The notes beneath the pieces were generated by a model that saw only the letters and a list, made by a program, of their open reading frames with translations, ran no database searches and had not been told where the DNA came from. Source: Methylobacter sp. (GTDB lineage Bacteria > Pseudomonadota > Gammaproteobacteria > Methylococcales > Methylomonadaceae). From it: 64,000 nt of DNA. This document shows, piece after piece, positions 1 through 9,655 of the stretch. Each line of letters begins with the position of its first letter. Positions within the stretch are counted from its first letter, which is position 1. The stretch spans positions 1-64,000 of the forward strand of contig JAGXGY010000037.1 in NCBI GenBank assembly GCA_024636505.1. The letters run 5' to 3'. The translations under genes and the position numbers were made by a program.

Positions 1-2
1 AG

Positions 3-500
3 TTCTCCAATAATTGGAAAAAAGTCAAAGCAAAGACTAGCCAATGCCATGAGGATATTGGCAATGCGCGTAAAGATTACCTGCACAAAGTCTCAACTGA
101 AATCAGCGAAAGCCAAGCGATTATCGTTATTGAGGGTTTACGGGTAAAAAATATGAGCAAATCCGCTAAAGGAACCAGCGAAAAGCCCGGCAAGAACGTC
201 GCGCAAAAGTCAGGCTTGAATAAGTCTATCTTGGGTCAAGGCTGGAGCCTATTTGCAACTATGCTGGAATACAAACAAAACTGGAATAATGGCAGTGTGC
301 TTCGAGTACCGGCACAATATACCAGCCAAACGTGTCCGAGTTGCCGTCATGTCGCTAAAGAAAACCGGCTCACACAAGCGGAATTTGTTTGCGTGGAGTG
401 CGGTTTTAGTAAAAATGCCGACCTGGTTGGCGCCATCAATGTACTGGCTAAAGGCCATGTGCTTTTAGCAGGAAACCAACCGTCGGGCAGACGGGGCTAG
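3..500 (+). CDS. tnpB: IS200/IS605 family TnpB, 5' end outside window
   Basis: This is the C-terminal part (about 165 residues) of an RNA-guided TnpB/OrfB nuclease from an IS200/IS605-type element. The frame is open from base 3, so the true start lies upstream of the window; the ATG at 153 is internal. Visible are the RuvC-II segment IIVIEGLRVKNM with its conserved Glu, the zinc ribbon CPSC...CVEC, and the final RuvC-III segment NADLVGAINVL with its Asp. TnpB uses a guide RNA made from the element's right end to cut DNA. The conserved catalytic and zinc residues in this part are intact, so it is not visibly decayed. No tnpA is in view. Confidence 0.9.
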   Translation, partial: FSNNWKKVKAKTSQCHEDIGNARKDYLHKVSTEISESQAIIVIEGLRVKNMSKSAKGTSEKPGKNVAQKSGLNKSILGQGWSLFATMLEYKQNWNNGSVLRVPAQYTSQTCPSCRHVAKENRLTQAEFVCVECGFSKNADLVGAINVLAKGHVLLAGNQPSGRRG

Positions 501-620
501 TCTGTGAAGTGAACGGTGCAGTAAGACCGTCAGCAGCAGAAACCAGTGGGCAGTAGCGATACACGCCTGCTCCTGAGTAATCAGGAATCCCCGTCCTTTA
601 GGTCGGGGAGGATGTCAATG
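501..620 (+). mobile_element. IS605-type right end with hairpin, likely omega-RNA scaffold
   Basis: Directly after the tnpB stop lies a non-coding stretch ending in the hairpin CCCCGTCCTTTAGGTCGGGG (589-608) and GAGGATGTCAA. A subterminal hairpin near the right end is typical of IS200/IS605 elements. In related elements this same segment is transcribed as the guide (omega) RNA of TnpB. Hairpin and position are seen; the RNA is inferred from the family. The exact cleavage site cannot be fixed without an empty site. Confidence 0.65.
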
Positions 621-779
621 ATTAAGCGATGATGCGTGTATTGTGAGATCTTTCCTTATGACTGGTGTAACAGATGTCCAATCTCCGCAACAGCTTGAGC
701 AGAAAAATAAAGACTTTTCTCCAACGCCATGCCTTGCTGCTACAATGCGTCCATCTTAAACTGCACAAGAATTCAACAA

Positions 780-3062
780 ATGGATGTAATACAACGCATT
801 GCCGAAGAATTAGTCGTTAACGTCAAGCAGGTCGGTGCCGCTGTCGGCTTATTGGACGAGGGCGCGACCGTCCCGTTTATTTCCCGCTATCGCAAGGAGG
901 TGACCGGCGGTCTGGACGATACCCAATTACGATTATTGGAAGGGCGTTTGGGTTATTTGCGCGAACTTAACGCGCGGCGCCTTACCATCCTGGACAGCAT
1001 CAATTCTCAAGGCAAGCTGACGCCGGAACTGGAAAGAGCCATTGTCGATGCCGACACCAAAACGCTGCTCGAAGATTTGTATCTGCCCTACAAACCCAAG
1101 CGCCGCACTAAAGCGCAGATTGCCCGCGAAGCAGGGCTTGAGCCGTTGGCCGATGCGTTGTTGGCTGACCGCAGTCTGATTCCCGAACAAGTCGCCGCCC
1201 GCTTTATCGATGCCGATAAAGGTGTGCCGGATATTGCCGCAGCGCTGGATGGCGCACGGCAAATCATCATGGAGCGTATTTCCGAAGACGCCGAACTGTT
1301 GGCCGAACTGCGTGAGCGCATCTGGCAAAAAGGCATTGTTCACGCCACGGTTGCAAGCGGTAAAGAGCAGGCGGCGGAAAAATTCAAAGATTATTTCGAT
1401 TACGAGGAAGCCATCAATAAAATTCCTTCGCACCGGGCGTTGGCACTGTTTCGCGGCCGCAATGAGGATTTGCTGAACCTGACGCTGAAACCCGGCGCCG
1501 ACGACAAGGAAGAGCATGATCTTTGCGCCCGGTTTGTCGCCCGTCATTTGAATATTACCGACAGCACCAAACCGGCCGATGTCTGGCTGGCGGAAAGCGC
1601 GCGGTTTGCCTGGAAAATCAAGCTGTACACCCGCATCGACCTGGACTTGAAGCTCAGACTGCGCGAAGCCGCCGAACTGGAAGCCATTCGGGTGTTTGCC
1701 GGCAATTTAAAAGATTTGCTGTTGGCCGCTCCGGCAGGTCCCAAAGCGACGATGGGCCTGGACCCCGGCATACGCACCGGCGTCAAAGTGGCAATCGTTG
1801 ACCCAACCGGAAAAGTGCTGGACACCGACACCATCTACCCGCACCCGCCGCGCAAGGACTGGGATGGATCAATCGACACATTGGCCAAGCTGATCGAACA
1901 GCACAAGGTCGATTTAGTCAGCATCGGCAACGGCACCGGTTCCCGGGAAACCGACCAGTTGGTGGCCGATGTGATGAAGCGGCACAGCGAACTGAAGTTT
2001 ACCAAGATCACTGTGTCGGAGGCGGGCGCGTCGGTGTATTCGGCATCTGAACTGGCCGCCAAGGAATTTCCCGAGTTGGACGTGTCTTTGCGCGGCGCGG
2101 TTTCGATCGCCAGACGCTTGCAGGACCCGCTGGCGGAACTGGTCAAGATCGACCCCAAATCAATCGGCGTCGGCCAGTATCAGCACGATGTGAATCAGGT
2201 TCGGTTGGCCAAGGGACTCGATACCGTGGTCGAGGATTGCGTCAATGCGGTCGGCGTTGATGTGAATACCGCCTCGGTCGCCCTGCTGAAACAAGTATCC
2301 GGTCTGTCCGCCAGTATCAGCGAAAATATCGTCGCGTTCCGTAATGACAACGGCCCGTTCGTTAACCGCAAGCAATTGAAAAAAGTGCCGCGCCTGGGCG
2401 ACAAGGCTTACGAACAGGCGGCGGGATTTTTGCGCATCATGAACGGCGACAACCCGCTAGATGCCTCTTCGGTGCATCCTGAAGCCTATCCGGTGGTTGA
2501 AGCGATCATCGGCAGCACCGGAAAATCGATCCGCGACCTGATCGGCCAGAGCCGGTTTTTACGCAGCCTGAATCCTGCCAATTTCACTAATGAACATTTC
2601 GGTTTACCGACCGTGACCGACATTTTGCAGGAACTGGAAAAGCCCGGCCGCGATCCGAGGCCGGAATTCAAAAGCGTCGAGTTCAAAGCGGGCATCGAAA
2701 AAATCACCGATCTTCAAGTCGGTATGAGGCTCGATGGCGTAGTCACCAATGTCGCCAACTTCGGCGCCTTTGTCGACATCGGCGTACACCAGGACGGCCT
2801 GGTGCATATCTCCCATTTGTCCGATACCTTTGTCAAAGATCCCAGGGATGCGGTTAAAACCGGCGATATGGTCAAAGTGCAAGTCATGGAGGTCGATGCC
2901 CTGCGCAAACGCATTTCCTTATCGATGAAAACCCATCCTGAAGCGACTGACGCCAGACCCGAGCGAAATAATCAAAAACAGGCGGCGCACAAGCCAAAAC
3001 AGCAGGCTCCGGTGCAAGGTTCAATGGCCAGCGCCTTTGCCAAGGCGCGGATCAGTAAATAA
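780..3062 (+). CDS. tex: Tex-family RNA-binding transcription accessory protein
   Basis: A 760-residue Tex protein, full length for the family. An in-frame ATG exists at 729, but the family N-terminus ([13 protein letters not shown], then [26 protein letters not shown]) starts at 780, so that start is preferred although no strong ribosome site is seen. Order: N-terminal helical Tex domain, YqgF/RuvC-like fold from about residue 323 ([17 protein letters not shown]), helix-hairpin-helix region about 500-560, and an S1 RNA-binding domain about 645-717 ([21 protein letters not shown]). The tail is Gln/Lys-rich. Tex is a cytoplasmic nucleic-acid-binding protein linked to transcription and stress tolerance. 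It is a single gene, separated by about 140 bases from the next. Confidence 0.95.
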   Translation: MDVIQRIAEELVVNVKQVGAAVGLLDEGATVPFISRYRKEVTGGLDDTQLRLLEGRLGYLRELNARRLTILDSINSQGKLTPELERAIVDADTKTLLEDLYLPYKPKRRTKAQIAREAGLEPLADALLADRSLIPEQVAARFIDADKGVPDIAAALDGARQIIMERISEDAELLAELRERIWQKGIVHATVASGKEQAAEKFKDYFDYEEAINKIPSHRALALFRGRNEDLLNLTLKPGADDKEEHDLCARFVARHLNITDSTKPADVWLAESARFAWKIKLYTRIDLDLKLRLREAAELEAIRVFAGNLKDLLLAAPAGPKATMGLDPGIRTGVKVAIVDPTGKVLDTDTIYPHPPRKDWDGSIDTLAKLIEQHKVDLVSIGNGTGSRETDQLVADVMKRHSELKFTKITVSEAGASVYSASELAAKEFPELDVSLRGAVSIARRLQDPLAELVKIDPKSIGVGQYQHDVNQVRLAKGLDTVVEDCVNAVGVDVNTASVALLKQVSGLSASISENIVAFRNDNGPFVNRKQLKKVPRLGDKAYEQAAGFLRIMNGDNPLDASSVHPEAYPVVEAIIGSTGKSIRDLIGQSRFLRSLNPANFTNEHFGLPTVTDILQELEKPGRDPRPEFKSVEFKAGIEKITDLQVGMRLDGVVTNVANFGAFVDIGVHQDGLVHISHLSDTFVKDPRDAVKTGDMVKVQVMEVDALRKRISLSMKTHPEATDARPERNNQKQAAHKPKQQAPVQGSMASAFAKARISK

Positions 3063-3205
3063 TTTTAGCTTTGCTATACTGTAATCGTTTACGGCGAGGC
3101 AATCCGCCGATCTCTATCTGTCGATGGATGGTCGTAAGACAAGTCATTTGGCAGATGAGGTCAAATGTGGATTGAAATATTATTAATACATCACCAGGAT
3201 TTGAT

Positions 3206-3796
3206 ATGTGTAAATTCAGTCGTTTTTTCGCTCCTCTTTTATGTGCAGGCCTGTTTGCAGCCTATGCGCCGATTACCCAGGCCGAAACGTATGACAATAC
3301 GGCCACTGTAGCGCTCATGCAAACGAAGCAATCGCAATGCCGGAGTTATGGCGGCAAGGTCGGCAACAAGGCGTTGAATGCCTTTGCCAATCTGACCGCC
3401 GGCGTGCTGGAAATTCCCAAAAATATCATTAACACCACCAATCAAAGCAATATTGTTTATGGCGTTGTCGGCGGCCTGTTTAAAGGCTTGATTCATACGG
3501 GCGGACGCATAGGCGTGGGGATTGCCGATTTAGTGACTATACCGCTTCCTACCAAGCCGATCGCTCAGCCTATCTACATCTGGGAAGATTTCGATGTGGA
3601 CACCGCTTACGGCCCGGTATTTCGTTTGGACACCTGTCAAGAAGAGCCCTCCGCCGCTCAAGCGCCGATCCCGGAGCCGGTTTTAGCACCTGTGGTAATC
3701 GCGCCCAAACCCGAGCCGATTGATAATGCCAAGCAGTATCGCCAGGAAATTAATCAGAAACTGGATGTGATGTTCAAAAAAGAAATGATGAAATAA
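3206..3796 (+). CDS. exosortase system-associated protein, TIGR04073 family
   Basis: A 196-residue exported protein. Residues 1-26 form a signal peptide (hydrophobic core FAPLLCAGLFAAYA, cleavage likely after TQA). The mature part holds the family signature KALNAFANLTAGVLEIPKNIINT and a Gly-rich hydrophobic stretch GVVGGLFKGLIHTGGRIGVGIADLVTIP, followed by a proline-rich tail (PIPEPVLAPVVIAPKPEPI). TIGR04073 proteins occur in genomes with an exosortase/PEP-CTERM system; the molecular role is not known. The start is the only one giving a complete signal peptide. A TATACT-like -10 lies near 3075, leaving a leader of about 120 bases that contains a motif shared with 41889-41921. Confidence 0.85.
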   Translation: MCKFSRFFAPLLCAGLFAAYAPITQAETYDNTATVALMQTKQSQCRSYGGKVGNKALNAFANLTAGVLEIPKNIINTTNQSNIVYGVVGGLFKGLIHTGGRIGVGIADLVTIPLPTKPIAQPIYIWEDFDVDTAYGPVFRLDTCQEEPSAAQAPIPEPVLAPVVIAPKPEPIDNAKQYRQEINQKLDVMFKKEMMK

Positions 3797-3862
3797 ACTG
3801 CGGCTGCTTAGCGATAAAGTCGGCTTCAATTGAGACGACGGCAGCAGCATGGCATGGTGTAT

Positions 3863-4201
3863 TTAACCCGGCGGCCAAATCATTTGTCTGCCGCCCAGCA
3901 AATGTAAATGCAGATGATAAACGTCCTGCCCGCCATGCCTGTTGCAGTTAAATAGGGTTCTGTAGCCTGTTTCAGCTATACCTTCCTGTTTAGCCAGCTT
4001 TGCCGCCGTCTGTAATATTTGACCTGCCAGCAGAGTGTCATCCAGGTCATTTAGGGTGGCAATATGGCGTTTGGGAATAATCAGGATATGCACCGGAGCT
4101 TGGGGGTTAATGTCCCTGAAAGCCAGGATATTTTCGTTTTCAAAAACCACATCCGGTTTGATAACGCCGGCAACCATTTTACAAAATAAACAATCCGTCA
4201 T
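3863..4201 (-). CDS. hinT: HIT-family purine nucleoside phosphoramidase
   Basis: A 112-residue HIT protein of the HinT branch. It shows the N-terminal CLFCKMVAG motif, the core VHILIIPKRHIATLNDL, and the histidine triad VYHLHLHLLGGRQMIWPPG near the C-terminus; the central His of HLHLHLL is the nucleophile. HinT hydrolyses AMP-lysine and other nucleoside phosphoramidates in the cytoplasm. The next gene upstream on the same strand is recR, about 45 bases away, so it may be co-transcribed with the recR-ybaB-dnaX block. Length and motifs are normal. Confidence 0.93.
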   Translation of the reverse strand: MTDCLFCKMVAGVIKPDVVFENENILAFRDINPQAPVHILIIPKRHIATLNDLDDTLLAGQILQTAAKLAKQEGIAETGYRTLFNCNRHGGQDVYHLHLHLLGGRQMIWPPG

Positions 4202-4245
4202 AGCTTTTACCTGTTGTGGGCTGGTGAATCATTATCCGGCCGCCT

Positions 4246-4845
4246 TTACATGCCTACGCGGCCATTAAATGCGTGCGATAAAGTGCTGCTGTCGGTAAAC
4301 TCCAGTTCGCTGCCCATGGGTACGCCGTGGGCGATTCTGCTGGCCGACACTTGATGTTTTCTGGCCAGTTCGCCGATAAAATAAGCGGTCGCTTCGCCTT
4401 CGACCGTGGAGTTGGTCGCCAGTATCAGTTCCTTGATATGGCCTGTTGCCAGCCGTTGTTCCAGCTGATCCAGACCCAGTTCGTCCGGTCCTATGCCGTC
4501 CAGCGGCGATAACCGGCCATGCAGTACAAAATAGCGGCCCTTGAATGCGGTGGCTTGGTCGATAATCCAGACGTCGGCAGGACTTTCGACAATACAGATG
4601 ATGGCGTCGTCTCTTGATTTGTCAGCGCATATTGAACAGACCTCGCCTTCGGTCAAGGTGCGACATTGATTGCAGTGCCCTATTTTTTCAATCGCCAGCA
4701 GCAGCGTTTTGGCCAGCATTGTTGCGCCGTTGCGGTCGCGTTGAAGCAGCTGAAACGCCATGCGCTGAGCGGTTTTAGGGCCGACGCCGGGCAGGCAGCA
4801 TAAATTCTGGATTAATTGCCCGAGTAAGCCCGATTTTCTCATCAT
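4246..4845 (-). CDS. recR: recombination mediator RecR
   Basis: A 199-residue RecR, full length. It has the N-terminal helix-hairpin-helix [17 protein letters not shown], a four-Cys zinc finger ([16 protein letters not shown]), a Toprim domain ([14 protein letters not shown]) and the Walker-like C-terminal region. RecR acts with RecF and RecO to load RecA at single-strand gaps. Its start overlaps the stop of ybaB (TAATG), which is the usual ybaB-recR coupling. Two ATG codons are adjacent at the start; either is possible. Confidence 0.97.
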   Translation of the reverse strand: MMRKSGLLGQLIQNLCCLPGVGPKTAQRMAFQLLQRDRNGATMLAKTLLLAIEKIGHCNQCRTLTEGEVCSICADKSRDDAIICIVESPADVWIIDQATAFKGRYFVLHGRLSPLDGIGPDELGLDQLEQRLATGHIKELILATNSTVEGEATAYFIGELARKHQVSASRIAHGVPMGSELEFTDSSTLSHAFNGRVGM

Positions 4846-5168
4846 TAAAACGGCAGTTGAAATCCGGGAGGTAAGGGTATTCCTGCGGTAACGTCTGTCA
4901 TTTTTTCCTTTTTCATTTTTGCGACTTTATTGACTGCGTCGTTGATGGCGGACGCAATCAGGTCTTCCAGCATGTCCTTGTCATCGCCGAGCAGGGACGG
5001 ATCGATGGTCACCTTTCTGGCTTCGCGTTTGCCGGTCATTAGTATGGTTACCAGGCCGCCGCCGGATTCGCCCATGACCTGCATCGCGCTAAGCTCTTCC
5101 TGCGCTTTTTTTAAGTCTTCCTGCATTTTTTGGGCTTGCTGCATGATGTTGCCGAGTGCATTTTTCAT
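4845..5168 (-). CDS. ybaB: YbaB/EbfC family nucleoid-associated protein
   Basis: A 107-residue YbaB/EbfC protein with the family N-terminus [22 protein letters not shown], the central [28 protein letters not shown], and the C-terminal [16 protein letters not shown]. These small dimers bind DNA and help organise the nucleoid. It lies between dnaX (31 bases upstream) and recR (overlapping stop/start), the conserved gammaproteobacterial order. Confidence 0.96.
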   Translation of the reverse strand: MKNALGNIMQQAQKMQEDLKKAQEELSAMQVMGESGGGLVTILMTGKREARKVTIDPSLLGDDKDMLEDLIASAINDAVNKVAKMKKEKMTDVTAGIPLPPGFQLPF

Positions 5169-5199
5169 GTGTTTTTCTCTTGTCGTTATAGGGGGCTGA

Positions 5200-6795
5200 T
5201 TAGATTGGCTCTATGGTGCCGGGCATGACTCTGGCGCCTAGGTGTTCTTTTAAGGTTTGAACATTTTCGTCGGAATTAATCGCGTCAACCGCCGCCTGTT
5301 GCCGGTCTTCGCGGGCTTTGGTCAGTTGCACCGCAGGTGTGGCCAGCGTGGTTTTTTCGGTGGTAATCACCAGTTTCAAGGGTGTTTTGCGATAATCCTG
5401 TAATGCCTTTTGCAGGTTTTCTTCCCGGCGTTTAATGCGTAAGTGACTGGGATCTAAAATTAACGTACATACATTGTCATCTATATTTTCCAGTACGCAG
5501 TTATTGGCTAATTCCCGGGTTGCCGGGGCAAGATTCATCGCAACAACCATTTCCGCCCAATTGACATTGTCGCTTTGCGCAACGGTTTCCGGGGCGCTTT
5601 TTTCGATGATAATGTCAGGTTGTTGCATTGCTGTCGGTTTATACGCGGGTTGAGCCTGCGGTTTGTTAATGACCGGATGAGTCTGTGCCGGTTTAACCGC
5701 TACCGATGTTATGCCGACCGGCCTGAAGGTCAGCATCCGCAACATGACCATTTCAAAGCCGCTGCGCGGGTCGGGGGCTAAATCCAGATCCCGTTGTCCT
5801 ACCAGACCTATCTGATAATAAAGCTGTACATCTTCCGGGGTTAGTTTGACCGCCAAGGCCGCAATCATCTCCACGTCAAAATCGTGATCTATAGCGTCTG
5901 GTATTTGTTGTAGCAAGGCGATGCGATGCAGGACTTGCAAGATTTGTTGCAGCACATCGCTAAAGTCCGGCGTCAAGTTGGCTATCTCGTTTATTTTATC
6001 GAGTATCGCGGCCGCATCGCCTTCTGCAAGAGCTGTCAATATATCGTCAACCGGCTGCTGGGCTACTGTGCCCAGCATCGCGCTGACCTCGTCGGTGCCG
6101 ACTTTGCCGTTGCCGTAAACAATGGCCTGATCCAGCAAGCTTAAGGCGTCGCGCATACTGCCGTCGGCGGCGCGGGATATGAATTTTAAGGCTCCCGATT
6201 CGGCTTCGATATGTTCCTGCTGGAGGATGAATTCCATCTGGGTAAAAATCTGGCTGGGCAGCAGGCGTTTGAGATTAAACTGCAAACAGCGTGACAAGAC
6301 GGTGACCGGGATTTTATGGGGATCGGTGGTAGCGAGCAGGAATTTGACGTGCGGCGGCGGTTCTTCCAGCGTTTTCAACAAGGCGTTGAAACTGTGCCCG
6401 GACAGCATGTGGACTTCATCGATCAGGTAAACTTTGTAGCGGCCCTGGTTGGGCGCGTATTGGGCGTTATCCAGTAAATCGCGGGTATCTTCAACCTTGG
6501 TGCGCGATGCTGCGTCGACCTCGATTAAATCCAGAAAACGGCCTTCATCCAGATCGCGGCACACGCTGCATTCGCCGCAGGGGTTGAAATCCTGGAGATT
6601 TTCGCAATTAATGGCTTTGGCTAAAATTCGAGCGATAGTGGTTTTGCCTACGCCGCGCGTTCCGGTAAATAAATAGGCGTGATGAAGCCGATCATGTTGT
6701 AAAGCGTTCATTAACGATTTGACGACATGCTCTTGTCCGACAACTTCGGTGAAATTATGGGGACGCCATTTTCTGGCGAGAACCTGATAATTCAT
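5200..6795 (-). CDS. dnaX: DNA polymerase III subunits gamma/tau
   Basis: A 531-residue clamp-loader ATPase. The start is set at MNYQVLARKWRPHNF (6795), the family N-terminus; a longer frame from 6846 would run into the SRP RNA gene. Seen in order: Walker A GTRGVGKTT, zinc-binding CGECSVC region, Walker B LIDEVHM, sensor 1 region LLATTDP, then domain III and a C-terminal part that is more variable. Tau binds DnaE and DnaB and holds the replisome together. The protein is shorter than E. coli tau (643 residues), mostly in the linker and domain IV. It begins 27 bases after ffs and heads the dnaX-ybaB-recR unit. Confidence 0.95.
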   Translation of the reverse strand: MNYQVLARKWRPHNFTEVVGQEHVVKSLMNALQHDRLHHAYLFTGTRGVGKTTIARILAKAINCENLQDFNPCGECSVCRDLDEGRFLDLIEVDAASRTKVEDTRDLLDNAQYAPNQGRYKVYLIDEVHMLSGHSFNALLKTLEEPPPHVKFLLATTDPHKIPVTVLSRCLQFNLKRLLPSQIFTQMEFILQQEHIEAESGALKFISRAADGSMRDALSLLDQAIVYGNGKVGTDEVSAMLGTVAQQPVDDILTALAEGDAAAILDKINEIANLTPDFSDVLQQILQVLHRIALLQQIPDAIDHDFDVEMIAALAVKLTPEDVQLYYQIGLVGQRDLDLAPDPRSGFEMVMLRMLTFRPVGITSVAVKPAQTHPVINKPQAQPAYKPTAMQQPDIIIEKSAPETVAQSDNVNWAEMVVAMNLAPATRELANNCVLENIDDNVCTLILDPSHLRIKRREENLQKALQDYRKTPLKLVITTEKTTLATPAVQLTKAREDRQQAAVDAINSDENVQTLKEHLGARVMPGTIEPI

Positions 6796-6822
6796 GGCAG
6801 GCTCGAAAGGTGAGTGGTGTTT

Positions 6823-6936
<114 letters not shown>

Positions 6937-7056
6937 ATTAAAACATCAGCCGTACTGGCTAAAGGACGGCCATTATCGTTGAATCGGTTTAATAATACAA
7001 GCAGGAATGACTATAGTTTTTTAAAAAGCCAAAACTTTACACTATGAGCAAATAGT

Positions 7057-7082
7057 GTGGGCGCGAATTTATTCGCGCCCAC
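7057..7082. repeat. REP-like perfect palindrome
   Basis: GTGGGCGCGAAT, a two-base TT loop, and its exact reverse complement ATTCGCGCCCAC. No T-tract follows on either strand, so it is not a canonical intrinsic terminator. A related but diverged palindrome lies at 38095-38122, which suggests a small dispersed REP-type family. Confidence 0.7.
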
Positions 7083-7112
7083 GGCACTAAAAATATTCGG
7101 ATTTTGTAAACG

Positions 7113-8513
7113 CTATCCCGGCCAAACAATCACCGCCGTCCTGAGCCGGTTCTTGCCGAAACTGGACATTCGCTCGAAATCCTCGCAAGCAATCGGAATA
7201 AACTGGCAATCGAGTTCGCTTTGCCGCCCTTCTTCAGGATCCGGATCGTGCATGTACAGGCAATCATCGTCGAAGCCACTCATCACCACCCAGTGCGGCG
7301 CTTTTTTTCTGTCCATTTGAAAAGTGCTGATCAGGATCAACGGTATCGCCCCGGATTTGAAGGCGCTGATCAGCTCATTCCGGCTGATATTGGCGTAATG
7401 GATTTTTATGCCTTGCTCTTGGGCTTCACGCTTAAAGCAGCTGTCGACCAATTCGACGACCTGCTTTTTTTCTTCATTGCGAACACCGTCGATAAACAGC
7501 GTTCCGGTCTGGTTGACCCAGACTTCCACGGTAAAGTGCCGCCGCTTGGCCGCCAGCGCCAGTCCAATCGGATGGCAGCCGCCATGGCCCGAGGTCATGA
7601 AAATGGTGGTGGCTTCGCGCCACAGATTGATTTCTTCTTCCTGCGAAGGTTGGTAATTCCGGTTTAGGCCGTGCATCGCCATCATTAGCGATGCGGGGCC
7701 GCAGGTAAACGGCGTGGTTTGCCGTAACCAATGTACCGAGCGGTGTTGCAGGGTGTCGCGATAACGGCGAATACGTTTCTGGTAACGCAATGCGTCTTTA
7801 TGGTCTTGATAATAATCGCGGTAGATGCCGAATTTCCGGTAGCCCAGTGTTTCGTAAAGTTTAATCGCAGCGGTGTTATCGACGCTGACTTCAAGACGCA
7901 AATACAGTCTGCCCGCATCGGTGGCAGCCTGTTCGCCTGCCGACATCAGCAGTTTAGCGATGCCTGAGCCTCTTTGTTCAGGGGCGACGGCCAATGAATA
8001 AACGCGGGCCAGCCGGGTGCCGGGGTGATAAATAATCAGTACATAACCGACGACCGCCAGGGATGGTGGCCGCGACTGCTCCCGGCAGTCGTCGGCATTT
8101 CCTCCATCCGTGGAGGTCAGAAGTGTCGCAATCGGTAGGGAACCGATACGACCGACCGCCAGGGATGGTGGCCGCGACTGCTCCCGGCAGTCGTCGGCAT
8201 TTCCTCCATCCGTGGAGGTCAGAAGTGTCGCAACCGGTACGACTGCAGGGATGCAGGACGACTGCATGGATGCAGGAGGTAGAGCAACGCAGGGAGCAGT
8301 TGCCGAGGTAGAGCAACGCATGGAGCGGTTGCCGAGGGAACCGGTGCGACCGCTCTCGATTGTCTGTTCTGCAACCAGCAGGGCACGATGTTCGGTACTG
8401 ATCCAGTGTTTGAAGCTGCGCGAGCTGAGTTGATCGGTGTCAAAACAGGTTTTTTCCAATTCTATCAGTTGCTTAAGGTCGGTCAGCAGAGCAGGGCGGA
8501 TTAAAATACTCAA
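7113..8513 (-). CDS. GNAT acetyltransferase fused to peptidase C39-like domain
   Basis: A 466-residue two-domain protein. The N-terminal GNAT domain has ARVYSLAVAPEQRGSGIAKLLM (acetyl-CoA binding) and LYETLGYRKFGIYRDYY. The C-terminal half is a papain-like C39-family peptidase domain: TPFTCGPASLMMAM carries the candidate catalytic Cys, and HWVVMSGFDDDCLYMHDP carries the His and an Asp. Residues about 51-154 are an insertion made of repeated DNA (8051-8363); without it the sequence would run LLVAEQ directly to VVGYVLIIYHPGTRLARVYSLAV as in the family. Its start overlaps the DUF2817 gene stop by 4 bases (ATGA), so the two are translationally coupled. The ATP-grasp gene is divergent. Substrate unknown. 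Whether the acetyltransferase tolerates the insertion is open. Confidence 0.85.
   Translation of the reverse strand: MSILIRPALLTDLKQLIELEKTCFDTDQLSSRSFKHWISTEHRALLVAEQTIESGRTGSLGNRSMRCSTSATAPCVALPPASMQSSCIPAVVPVATLLTSTDGGNADDCREQSRPPSLAVGRIGSLPIATLLTSTDGGNADDCREQSRPPSLAVVGYVLIIYHPGTRLARVYSLAVAPEQRGSGIAKLLMSAGEQAATDAGRLYLRLEVSVDNTAAIKLYETLGYRKFGIYRDYYQDHKDALRYQKRIRRYRDTLQHRSVHWLRQTTPFTCGPASLMMAMHGLNRNYQPSQEEEINLWREATTIFMTSGHGGCHPIGLALAAKRRHFTVEVWVNQTGTLFIDGVRNEEKKQVVELVDSCFKREAQEQGIKIHYANISRNELISAFKSGAIPLILISTFQMDRKKAPHWVVMSGFDDDCLYMHDPDPEEGRQSELDCQFIPIACEDFERMSSFGKNRLRTAVIVWPG
8051..8363. repeat. in-frame repetitive insertion within the GNAT domain
   Basis: About 312 bases of repetitive DNA. 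Two direct copies begin at 8051 and 8153, exactly 102 bases (34 codons) apart; the first 81 bases are identical (8051-8131 and 8153-8233). They are followed by two short copies of TGCA(G/T)GGATGCAGGA and two near-identical 29-base copies of GTAGAGCAACGCA(G/T)GGAGC(A/G)GTTGCCGAG. Within the units, GGAGG/CCTCC and related pairs give palindromic character. The block keeps the reading frame and has no stop. It looks like an interspersed repeat that landed in, then duplicated within, a gene. Confidence 0.85.
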
Positions 8514-9607
8514 GACGCTACTCCGTGCAAAGCTTGTGCAATGACCTGTCGGGCGCGAAACAACACCATTTCCTGCCAGGCCTGATCATTGGGGCAAAAA
8601 TGACGGCGCATGACTTTTTGGTGTGCCAGTCGTGCTTGCAGGTTTTCGGCTTGCGCCCACAATTGATGATCGCGCCGCAAGATTTCAAACAACTGATCGG
8701 TGCTGAAGGTGCCGAATTCCAGGGTGATGTAGCAACTGCGGTCATTCATGATCGCGTGCCAGACATAATCCAGCAATCCTGTTTTCGGCACCGAACTGGA
8801 GGTGCCCAGCAACGGCAATGCGACCGAATCGCCGTACCAGTTTTGGGCGATGCGTGTTGCGGTACTGTCGGGCTGATGATCGCAAATGATTTCGCCGTAG
8901 CCGTAAGAACCTAGGCCGGTGTGCAGGTCGATGACGGCCAAGTTCCGATGTTGCAGAGCGTATTGGCGGATCAGGTCTTCGCAGACCAGTTTGCCGTGCG
9001 CGGGCGCTTTGCCGCCGTAGAACGGCCCGGACGGATCGCTGTATTGTCCGGCGCTAATGGCTTTTTCCAGCGCCACGCGGCCATGCTGCTGTTCAAACTC
9101 GGTAAGGGCGATTTGTCTTGCCGCAGCATCCGCCAAATACAGAATATTTCTCAGTAGATCATAGTCTTTGTTTTCAGGCAGCGGCCTGGAAAAATCGACG
9201 CTATTGCGGTTAAGATCGACGCCGTCGGCATCGCAACGCCGTTGCCAGGCATAGCCCCACGGCGTTAGTGCATGAACCATTAACACCGCAGTGTCGGCCG
9301 GAATAACGACTAGGCCGTCGGCAATTAACGCCAGCATGTCGATCTGTACAGCACTGCCTGCAAAGCCTTCAATGCCGTGGGTTCCGCCGAGCAAAACCAG
9401 CACTTTTGCTGCGTCTTCCGGACCGATCCAGAGCGTATCGGTGACCAGTTGTTCCCTTTGAGGTCCGGCTCCGTCACAAGGATAAGGCCGACAATGTGTC
9501 TGCCGGGATAATTTGTTTAACTGTGTCAGCCAGCGCTGCCGGGCAGCGGCATAACTGCCGGGAAAAACGGCGATATCGATAGCGGCGAGAGGAAGACAAT
9601 AAGACAT
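8510..9607 (-). CDS. DUF2817 family metallohydrolase (M14/aspartoacylase-like)
   Basis: A 365-residue DUF2817 protein, related to the zinc carboxypeptidase/aspartoacylase fold. Zinc-ligand type motifs are visible: GGTHGIEGFAGSA (His and Glu), DADGVDLNRNSVDF, and AVIDLHTGLGSYGYGE (third His). The family is predicted to hydrolyse a peptide or amide; the substrate is not known. No signal peptide is evident. It is coupled to the GNAT/C39 gene by an ATGA overlap and is divergent from the ATP-grasp ligase at 9883, consistent with one pathway. The start ATG at 9607 is the only plausible one. Confidence 0.85.
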   Translation of the reverse strand: MSYCLPLAAIDIAVFPGSYAAARQRWLTQLNKLSRQTHCRPYPCDGAGPQREQLVTDTLWIGPEDAAKVLVLLGGTHGIEGFAGSAVQIDMLALIADGLVVIPADTAVLMVHALTPWGYAWQRRCDADGVDLNRNSVDFSRPLPENKDYDLLRNILYLADAAARQIALTEFEQQHGRVALEKAISAGQYSDPSGPFYGGKAPAHGKLVCEDLIRQYALQHRNLAVIDLHTGLGSYGYGEIICDHQPDSTATRIAQNWYGDSVALPLLGTSSSVPKTGLLDYVWHAIMNDRSCYITLEFGTFSTDQLFEILRRDHQLWAQAENLQARLAHQKVMRRHFCPNDQAWQEMVLFRARQVIAQALHGVAS

Positions 9608-9655
9608 GATGGTTACCTGAAATTTTTCTTAAGGTACATGCATAAATTAATTTAA

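Noticed and set aside
5598-5603. A6 run in dnaX that could support programmed frameshifting to make gamma
   Set aside because: The run reads GAA AAA AGC in frame, so the A-site codon would not re-pair after a -1 slip, and the -1 frame stays open for about 36 codons. This is not the E. coli A AAA AAG arrangement. Transcript slippage cannot be excluded.
8051-8340. The repeats in the GNAT gene as a CRISPR-like array
   Set aside because: Only two long copies plus short repeats of other kinds are present, with no spacers of uniform length, and they lie inside a reading frame.
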